From NCBI GenBank assembly GCA_036554605.1, contig DATBMY010000543.1:1-11475 (forward strand): 11,475 nucleotides of DNA, given 5' to 3'. Position numbers and translations under genes: made by a program. The stretch is from DATBMY01 sp036554605 (lineage in GTDB: Bacteria; Acidobacteriota; Blastocatellia; UBA7656). Below, in pieces: positions 6,360 to 11,475 of this stretch (positions are counted from its first letter, which is position 1; the number at the start of each line of letters is the position of its first letter). The notes below the pieces were generated by a model, which did no database searches, was not told the origin of the DNA, and saw nothing but the letters and a program-made list of their open reading frames with translations.

Positions 6360-6782
6360 ATGACAGATAAAGAGAAGAACCAGGAAAGATTCATTGACGC
6401 GGGGCTTGCGGAAAGCGAGCAGTTCGAGCCGGACGAAGAAGTGCTTCGAGAATTTGCCGAAGCGCAGCGACTCGGCATGGGCGGCGAGCAGTTGAGCCGC
6501 GAACTGCGCCAGCATCACTCGAACACGCCGGAAATCTCCGCCGGTGACATCGACGCCGACTGGCGGCGGGGCGATGTAGGGGAAGAGACCGTAGGAGGCT
6601 CGGCGCCGACGCCCGATCAAGACATCGTCGACGAGCTTGGCGAAGCGGTCGGGCTTACCTACGAAGATAACGAGCCTTTACATACGACCGAGAAGGTCGA
6701 GGAACGCGACCGCCATCGATGGGAGCTTGACCCGGCATCGTCGGAAGATTATAACGACCGGGTCAATCACGAAGGCGAGTGA
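6360..6782 (+). CDS. Small acidic DUF6335-like protein of unknown function
   Basis: A 140-residue soluble, strongly acidic protein with no signal peptide or membrane segment. The C-terminal half has the pattern AGDIDADW (61-68), then VGEETVGGSAPTPDQDIVDE (73-92), then TTEKVEERDRHRWELDPAS (109-127). I recognise this from memory as the DUF6335-type family known from cyanobacteria and other environmental bacteria; its function is not established. The N-terminal 55 residues are charged and probably less ordered. The start is uncertain: ATG 6360 fits an MTDKEK-type beginning, with GGGAG about 11 nt upstream, whereas ATG 6342 has no ribosome-binding site and the open frame back to TTG 6249 overlaps the csp terminator. 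No good promoter was seen between 6245 and 6359. Family members tend to be conserved and single-domain; a stress link with csp is only suggested by adjacency. Confidence 0.7.
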   Translation: MTDKEKNQERFIDAGLAESEQFEPDEEVLREFAEAQRLGMGGEQLSRELRQHHSNTPEISAGDIDADWRRGDVGEETVGGSAPTPDQDIVDELGEAVGLTYEDNEPLHTTEKVEERDRHRWELDPASSEDYNDRVNHEGE

Positions 6783-6784
6783 GA

Positions 6785-6801
6785 GGGCGACACGCTCGCC
6801 C
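6785..6801 (+). terminator. Small hairpin after the DUF6335-like gene
   Basis: GGGCGA (6785-6790) pairs with TCGCCC (6796-6801) around a 5-nt loop, 2 nt after the stop codon. An alternative pairing of GGCGAG (6774-6779) with CTCGCC (6795-6800) is possible. There is no U-tract, so a role in termination is weakly supported. Confidence 0.3.
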
Positions 6802-6859
6802 ATCAGCCGGCGGATTCGCGTCGTGGAGGCGCGTGACGCTGGGCCCTGCTTACACGGTT

Positions 6860-6868
6860 TGATATAAT
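6860..6868 (+). promoter_or_regulatory. Extended -10 promoter for the LecA-like gene
   Basis: TGATATAAT at 6860-6868 is a perfect TATAAT preceded by the TGn extension, which can compensate for the lack of a good -35 box here. The expected start near 6875 gives a leader of about 30 nt. The leader contains two CGCGCG blocks (6871-6876 and 6890-6895) that can pair just before the ribosome-binding site GGAGG (6895-6899). Confidence 0.6.
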
Positions 6869-6905
6869 CGCGCGCGGACCGAAACCAAACGCGCGGAGGC
6901 CTACC

Positions 6906-7793
6906 ATGCGAAGATTAACATCGATCCTGTTAGTCATCTTTATCGCGGCTCCGGCGGCTCTCGCCGATACGATTCATTTAAAGAACGGCAGCGTGCTCAA
7001 AGGCAAGGTTACCCGGTTTGCCGACGACCAGTTTATAATCCTGCTCGACACCGGATCGGGTCGCTCGATGAGCCGCGCGATGGTCTATATAGGCGACGTA
7101 GCTCGCATAGAATTCGACCAGGCGGCGGGCGCGATATCCGATGCCGGCTCGACCGACGCGACGGGCGCGACGCCGTCGAATACGACGGGCGCAAGTAACC
7201 CGCAGGAGAGCCAGCCGCGCGAAACTCAGCGCGAGGATAACCCGGCCGAATCGAATCCCCGCAACCGGGCCTCGGATGCGCAGCCGCGCGAGACGGGGAC
7301 GGCCGATATACAACCCGTCAACTCGCAGCCTCGCCAGCCTTCGGAGCCGGAGAGGGATCCTTCACCTGTCGAGAGCGAAAACGCGGAAAGCGGCCGCTCG
7401 CTTCGCGGCCTCGGCGGACCGGTAAAGACAGTCACCGTTGACGTGCCGGGTAAAAAGGATTGGACCAGCACCGGAGTGATCGTTAACCGCGGCGATAGGG
7501 TTCGCATAACCGCTACCGGCAGCGTCACGCTCGATCCGGTTACCGGCAATGCATCGGGGCCCGATGGCCGAAGCGACGCGCCGGACGCGCGCAAGCTCCT
7601 GCCCGACCATGCCACGGGCGCGCTCATAGCGGTCATCAGCTCCGATAACGACGACTTCATCTTCATAGGACGCGCGGCTGAATTTACCGCGACCCGCAAC
7701 GGGCTTCTGTTCCTGTCGGTAAACGAGGGGAACCTGACCGACAACCTCGGCTCGTTTAAAGCCGTCGTGGAAGTAGCTGCGCCAAGAAAGTAG
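6906..7793 (+). CDS. Secreted protein with LecA/PA-IL-like C-terminal domain
   Basis: A 295-residue exported protein in three parts. Residues 1-20 are a signal peptide (RRLTSILLVIFIAAPAALA, then D). Residues 21-71 form a small domain, DTIHLKNGSVLKGKVTRF to DVARIEF, a beta-rich pattern seen at the N-terminus of many exported proteins in this kind of genome. Residues about 72-170 are a low-complexity linker rich in Q, P, R, E, S and N, with QPRET twice and a related QPRQP. Residues about 176-292 resemble the Pseudomonas galactophilic lectin LecA: W186, TGVIVNRGDRVRI, GPDG, GALIAVI, GLLFLSVNEG and DNLGSF, in family order. The calcium-site region reads VNEGNLTDN, so some ligand residues differ from LecA and sugar binding is not assured. 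The start has GGAGG 6 nt upstream and its own promoter. It probably acts in the periplasm or at the cell surface. Confidence 0.8.
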   Translation: MRRLTSILLVIFIAAPAALADTIHLKNGSVLKGKVTRFADDQFIILLDTGSGRSMSRAMVYIGDVARIEFDQAAGAISDAGSTDATGATPSNTTGASNPQESQPRETQREDNPAESNPRNRASDAQPRETGTADIQPVNSQPRQPSEPERDPSPVESENAESGRSLRGLGGPVKTVTVDVPGKKDWTSTGVIVNRGDRVRITATGSVTLDPVTGNASGPDGRSDAPDARKLLPDHATGALIAVISSDNDDFIFIGRAAEFTATRNGLLFLSVNEGNLTDNLGSFKAVVEVAAPRK

Positions 7794-7795
7794 GG

Positions 7796-7885
7796 ATCAG
7801 GGGTCGGGAGTCAGGGGCCAGGGTTTCTCGCACTCCAGATGCTATCTCACAGGCAATCCCCGATGCCTGACCCCTGACCCCTGAT
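7796..7885. repeat. Heptamer-based imperfect inverted repeat (AGGGGTC type)
   Basis: Left arm 7796-7816 (ATCAGGGGTC...) and right arm 7865-7885 (...GACCCCTGAT) match as inverted repeats at 18 of 21 positions around a 48-nt loop. Each arm is about three tandem heptamers (AGGGGTC, GGGAGTC, AGGGGCC on the left). It begins 3 bp after the stop codon of the LecA-like gene and could end its transcript, with a weak AT-rich TATTA after the right arm. The layout copies the ATCCAAA element at 5727-5812 without shared sequence. Confidence 0.7.
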
Positions 7886-8203
7886 TATTAACGCCTATTT
7901 TCCTTGACTTGCTTCCTACCCATGAAGTAGCCTTGCACTTACCTTTAAAGCGAGCTTCTTTCGGTCACACGATGGTTGTCTAGATCATATTAAATAGAGG
8001 CTTTGCAATAATCGGGAACAGCTCATTTCAGGTTGTCATAAAACGCTCAAAATCTCCTGGGAAGCAGCACGCGGTTCTTATCCAGATTTGCGCGATCTTT
8101 CGAGCAAGACGCCGAAATGAAGAGTTTGCATTTTGAAGCTTTCAGCATCGTGGCTTGCCACGAATTCAAGATTGTCAGGAAACCTACTTAGAGAGGCAGG
8201 AAT
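7886..8203 (+). other. 318-bp intergenic leader upstream of the Oar-like receptor
   Basis: This stretch is more AT-rich than the flanking genes and holds no ORF I can support. Possible -35 boxes are TTGACT (7904-7909) and TTGTCA (8033-8038), but neither has a good -10 at the right distance, so no promoter is called. A small perfect hairpin, TCGTGG/CCACGA with loop CTTG, lies at 8148-8163. The ribosome-binding site for the receptor is GAGAGG (8191-8196), 7 nt before the ATG. Confidence 0.45.
8148..8163. repeat. Hairpin TCGTGG-CTTG-CCACGA in the receptor leader
   Basis: A perfect 6-bp stem with a 4-nt loop, about 40 nt upstream of the receptor start codon. It may affect mRNA stability or initiation, or may be chance. 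Confidence 0.35.
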
Positions 8204-11200
8204 ATGTCGAAATCTAAACCATTCCATTCACTTTGCGCGTTGATGCTGGCGCTTGTGATGACGCTCGGGACAGCGGTTCCGGCAATGGGCCAGTCGCAGG
8301 CCAGCACGGGGCAGATAGCGGGCTCCGTTGTTGACGGCCAGGGCGCCGCCATCACCGGCGCGACCGTCAAAGCCGTTAACAAGCAGACCGGGCTCGAGCG
8401 CTCGATTACTACAAGCGACGATGGCCTGTACCAGCTAGTGCTGCTGCCGCCCGGCACCTACACGGTCACGGCCGATGCCAGCGGCTTTACAAGCACGACC
8501 GTAAACGATGTAGAGGTCGTCGTCGGCCGAACTATCGACGTAAAGATTACCATGGGCGCAAGCGGTGTCCAGGAAGTGGTCAACGTCACGGCCGGCGCCA
8601 TACAGGTGCAGACCACCCGCTCCGAAGCTGACGCCATTATAGACGAGCGGGCGATCAATAACCTTCCAATCAACGGCCGGCGCTTCCAGGACTTCGTCAC
8701 GCTGACGCCGACCGCGCAGGTCGAGCAGCGCCGGGGCCAGATTTCGCTCGCCGGACAGCGCGGCATCTACGGCGCGAATATCAACGTCGACGGCGTCGAC
8801 TACAACCAGCCCTTCTTCGGCGGAATCCGCGGCGGCGAGCGCGCGAACTTTGCGCCCACGATTCCGCAGGAGGCCATCAAAGAGTTTCAGGTAGTAGCCA
8901 CGGGCTATTCGGCGGAGTTCGGCCGCTCGACCGGCGGCATTGTCAACGCCGTCACCAAGTCGGGCACAAACGACTATCACGGGTCGGCCTTCTACCTGCT
9001 GCGTCCGAGCGATTTCGCTCGCAAGAACGAATACTTCACGGAGCTGGAGCAAAGCCTCGGCCGAGAAGTCAATGTCGCGCCGACGCAGCACCAGTTCGGC
9101 GGCTCGATTGGCGGGCCGATCAAAAAAGACAAGCTCTTCTTCTTCGGCTCCTACGAGCAGCAGAAGATGACGATCCCCAGGGTCACGTTCTTTGACCGGC
9201 TCTCCATATTTACGCCGACCGCCGCGACCCAGGAAGCCTTCGACTTTTACAAGTCGCTTGAAGGAACTTTCGATCAGACGAACGACGCGAGACTCTTTCT
9301 CGTGCGCGCTGATTACGACATAAACAACGATCACCGGTTCAACGTGCGCTACAGCCAGAGCGATCTGGAGCAGCTCAACGCCACGACGACCGGGAGCGCG
9401 TTCAGCCCGACCGTCAATCGCGCGCTCTCCAATAACGGGACGGAGAAGGACAAGGTCTATACAATCGTAGGCCAGTTCGCGAGCATATTCACACCGACGC
9501 TCGTCAACGAATTCCGCGGCCAGTACTCGCGCGAGCGACGGCCGCGCATAGCCAATGCGCTTGAGCCGAACGTCACCAACGCCATAGGCACCTTCGGCAC
9601 CGTCGACTTCCTCGGCCAGAACGATCAGTTCGACTGGCGCGTTCAGATTGCAGATAGCATGTCGTGGACTCGCGGCAACCACTCGATCAAGTTCGGCGGC
9701 GAGTATAATCACGTATACGTAGAACAACTTTTCGGATTCGACCAGTTCGGCACCATCAGCATAACCGGGACCGACACGGCTGCGCTTCTCGACATCCTAT
9801 CGTTCACGCCTAACATTACGACCGGCACGGTGAATCGATTCGATAGCACCACAGTCAGCATGCGGCGTCAGATAGGCAACCTTATGGTCGACTACGCGAG
9901 CGACGAGATAGCCTTCTTCGCGCAGGACGCCTGGCGCGTGCGTCCGAACCTGACGCTTAACTTCGGGCTCAGGTGGGAAGGCCAGTACAACCCTGAACCC
10001 GACACCAGCAACACGGCGCTCACGGACCTCGTGAAGGATTTTACCTTTCCTACTGGCCACACGATTGATCCGACACAGATACCCGATGTCACCGACCAGT
10101 GGGGCCCGCGCTTCGGATTTGCCTGGGATCCGTTCAGCGATACCCGCACCGTCGTCCGCGGCTTCGCCGGCATCTATTACGCGCGCACGCCGCTGCTGCT
10201 GCTGGCCGACGCGATGAACAACTTCCGCAACCCGCCGGGCAACCTTACGGTACGGCTTCCGCTTACGCCGGCGCCGGGCAACCCGAACGCTTCCGCCAAC
10301 ACGGTCTACAAACAGCTCAGGCTGATCGGAATAGACCTCAACAACTTCTCGCTCGGCAACCTGCCTGTCGTCACTATAGAGCAGATACGCCAGCTTGCGA
10401 ATTTGCTCGGCATAGATCCGGCGGCGGGAGGCGCTAACCCGCTCGGGTTCGCGGACGATTTCCGCAACCCGAAATCGTATCAGGCCGGCCTCGGCATCGA
10501 GCGCGAGGTCACGCGCAGCCTCACGATTGGGGTTGATTATACACATGTCAAGACGGTCTACCTCCAGCGCAATCGCGATATAAACATACCGCTGCCGGTG
10601 TTGCTCGCGACCGACCCCGCGCAGAGGCCGAACTACAGGCTCGTAGGCACGAACCGTGTGCCGCGCCCGATTTCCAGCCTCGGCCAGGTTCAGGTTCGCG
10701 AATCCACGGGCAAATCGCTTTATGATGCTTTTGTCGCTCGCATGAAGTTCCAGCGACGCTGGGGCCAGATCAGCGCGTTCTATACTCTGTCGAGAAACCT
10801 TACGGATGACGACAACGAGCGCAGCTCGGGCGGGTTCCCCTACGACGATGCGTTGAACCTCGCGCCGGAGTATCACTACTCCGAGCTTGATCGCAGACAT
10901 CAATTCACCGCCAACCCCGTGATATTCCTGCCCGCCGGTTTCGATGTCGCGAGCGCGATCCGGCTGCGCTCGGCGCGGCCCGTTGATGCTCGCCAGGGAT
11001 CTGACCTCAACCAGGACGGCACAACCAACGACCGGCCTTACAGGGCTCCCGGAATTCCGTTCCGCCGTAACGAATTCCGCAGCCTTCCCATCTATCAGGT
11101 TGACATGCGCGTGCAGAAGCGGTTCAACGTCTCCGAAGATAAGCGGCTGACCTTCTCGTTAGAGATATTCAACCTCTTCAACAGGATGAATCTGGAACTG

Positions 11201-11392
11201 GGCGGGTCGACCGTAACGAATTTCTGCGCGAGCACGACTGATGCGACGTGCGGCTTCCTCGGGCCGACGAATCCGAACTTCCTTCAAGTTCGAAATCGCA
11301 CCCCAAACGCCGCGCAGTTCGGCCAGTTGTTGCTCAATAACACGCCTGGCGATCCGTTCCAGGTGCAGTTCGGCGCCCGCTTCCAGTTCTAA
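8204..11392 (+). CDS. Oar-like TonB-dependent outer-membrane receptor with carboxypeptidase-regulatory domain
   Basis: A 1062-residue outer-membrane protein. A signal peptide ends near AMGQ (residue 30). Residues about 36-115 form a carboxypeptidase-regulatory-like Ig fold (GQIAGSVVDGQGAAITGATV to LPPGTYTVTADASGF). The plug domain spans about 145-255, with INNLPINGRRFQDFVTLTPT, NVDGVDYNQPFFGG, QEAIKEFQVVATGYSAEFG and RSTGGIVNAVTKSGTNDYHG. A 22-strand-type barrel is expected from there to the end, where the final residues FQVQFGARFQF end in Phe, the usual barrel-assembly signal. A calcium-loop-like DLNQDGTTND lies at 934-943 in the barrel, a feature I recall in many relatives. These proteins are numerous in Acidobacteriota and are thought to import or bind large substrates such as glycans or peptides; the ligand here is unknown. 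No TonB, SusD or enzyme gene is adjacent. ATG 8204 fits the signal peptide and ribosome-binding site. Confidence 0.92.
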   Translation: MSKSKPFHSLCALMLALVMTLGTAVPAMGQSQASTGQIAGSVVDGQGAAITGATVKAVNKQTGLERSITTSDDGLYQLVLLPPGTYTVTADASGFTSTTVNDVEVVVGRTIDVKITMGASGVQEVVNVTAGAIQVQTTRSEADAIIDERAINNLPINGRRFQDFVTLTPTAQVEQRRGQISLAGQRGIYGANINVDGVDYNQPFFGGIRGGERANFAPTIPQEAIKEFQVVATGYSAEFGRSTGGIVNAVTKSGTNDYHGSAFYLLRPSDFARKNEYFTELEQSLGREVNVAPTQHQFGGSIGGPIKKDKLFFFGSYEQQKMTIPRVTFFDRLSIFTPTAATQEAFDFYKSLEGTFDQTNDARLFLVRADYDINNDHRFNVRYSQSDLEQLNATTTGSAFSPTVNRALSNNGTEKDKVYTIVGQFASIFTPTLVNEFRGQYSRERRPRIANALEPNVTNAIGTFGTVDFLGQNDQFDWRVQIADSMSWTRGNHSIKFGGEYNHVYVEQLFGFDQFGTISITGTDTAALLDILSFTPNITTGTVNRFDSTTVSMRRQIGNLMVDYASDEIAFFAQDAWRVRPNLTLNFGLRWEGQYNPEPDTSNTALTDLVKDFTFPTGHTIDPTQIPDVTDQWGPRFGFAWDPFSDTRTVVRGFAGIYYARTPLLLLADAMNNFRNPPGNLTVRLPLTPAPGNPNASANTVYKQLRLIGIDLNNFSLGNLPVVTIEQIRQLANLLGIDPAAGGANPLGFADDFRNPKSYQAGLGIEREVTRSLTIGVDYTHVKTVYLQRNRDINIPLPVLLATDPAQRPNYRLVGTNRVPRPISSLGQVQVRESTGKSLYDAFVARMKFQRRWGQISAFYTLSRNLTDDDNERSSGGFPYDDALNLAPEYHYSELDRRHQFTANPVIFLPAGFDVASAIRLRSARPVDARQGSDLNQDGTTNDRPYRAPGIPFRRNEFRSLPIYQVDMRVQKRFNVSEDKRLTFSLEIFNLFNRMNLELGGSTVTNFCASTTDATCGFLGPTNPNFLQVRNRTPNAAQFGQLLLNNTPGDPFQVQFGARFQF

Positions 11393-11414
11393 GCGAGTCG
11401 CCAATAAATCCATC

Positions 11415-11453
11415 AAGCGGCGGGAGGCTTCGGCCCTCCGCCGCTTTTTGTTT
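11415..11453 (+). terminator. Strong intrinsic terminator after the Oar-like receptor
   Basis: AAGCGGCG (11415-11422) pairs with CGCCGCTT (11439-11446). The stem continues GAGG with CCTC across a single bulged G, closes with a TTCG-containing loop, and is followed by a T-rich run to 11453. It starts 22 nt after the stop codon at 11392. This is a classical rho-independent terminator. The remaining bases to 11475 show nothing I can call. Confidence 0.88.
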
Positions 11454-11475
11454 GCCGCCCCGCCCTACAACTCTT

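Noticed and set aside
8435..9727. 430-codon open frame on the minus strand
   Set aside because: It is antisense to the plug and early barrel of the Oar-like receptor; its translation is rich in V, A, R and E with no family signature and no ribosome-binding site evidence.
9797..10903. 368-codon open frame on the minus strand
   Set aside because: Antisense to the receptor barrel, with the same composition artefact and no motif.
1..11475. Mobile element, prophage or defence island
   Set aside because: No transposase, integrase, phage, toxin-antitoxin, restriction or nuclease gene was recognised in any gene of the window.

Overview
The window looks like chromosomal DNA of a moderately high-GC, Gram-negative bacterium, most likely an Acidobacteriota member (possibly class Blastocatellia). 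The main clue is the 1062-residue Oar-like TonB-dependent receptor with an N-terminal carboxypeptidase-regulatory domain, a protein type greatly expanded in that phylum. Secreted FG-GAP/IPT and LecA-like proteins and short heptamer-built intergenic repeats fit, but the assignment is an inference.

Layout. Bases 1-3200 hold three genes on the minus strand: the N-terminal part of a GT39-type (ArnT/PMT-like) membrane glycosyltransferase that runs off the window, a radical SAM protein with extra C-terminal cysteines, and a polytopic membrane protein resembling GT-C glycosyltransferases. Together they suggest envelope glycan, lipid or cofactor modification. A compact divergent promoter region (about 3265-3356) separates them from a plus-strand series: a secreted seven-repeat FG-GAP beta-propeller with two C-terminal IPT/TIG-like domains (3398-5728), a cold-shock protein with a TTG start and a roughly 140-nt leader (5992-6195), a small acidic DUF6335-like protein (6360-6782), a secreted protein with a LecA/PA-IL-like C-terminal domain (6906-7793), and the Oar-like receptor (8204-11392), which ends at a strong intrinsic terminator.

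The plus-strand genes look like separate transcription units rather than one operon. Individual promoters (TTGACA/TAGGAT before csp, an extended -10 before the LecA-like gene) and hairpins lie between most of them. Three of the plus-strand products are exported, and the minus-strand genes look envelope-related, so the window as a whole is mostly about the cell surface.

The most unusual non-coding features are two imperfect inverted repeats placed directly after stop codons. They share no sequence but are both built from heptamers (ATCCAAA at 5727-5812; AGGGGTC at 7796-7885). A third, CGCAGAGG-type hairpin lies at 436-463. Other points of interest are a possible 18-codon leader ORF upstream of csp, strong ATA (Ile) codon enrichment in the FG-GAP gene, and a mismatch between the best ribosome-binding site and the reading frame at the GT39 start. 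I saw no CRISPR array, tRNA, rRNA, insertion sequence or phage gene, and no clear new defence system.
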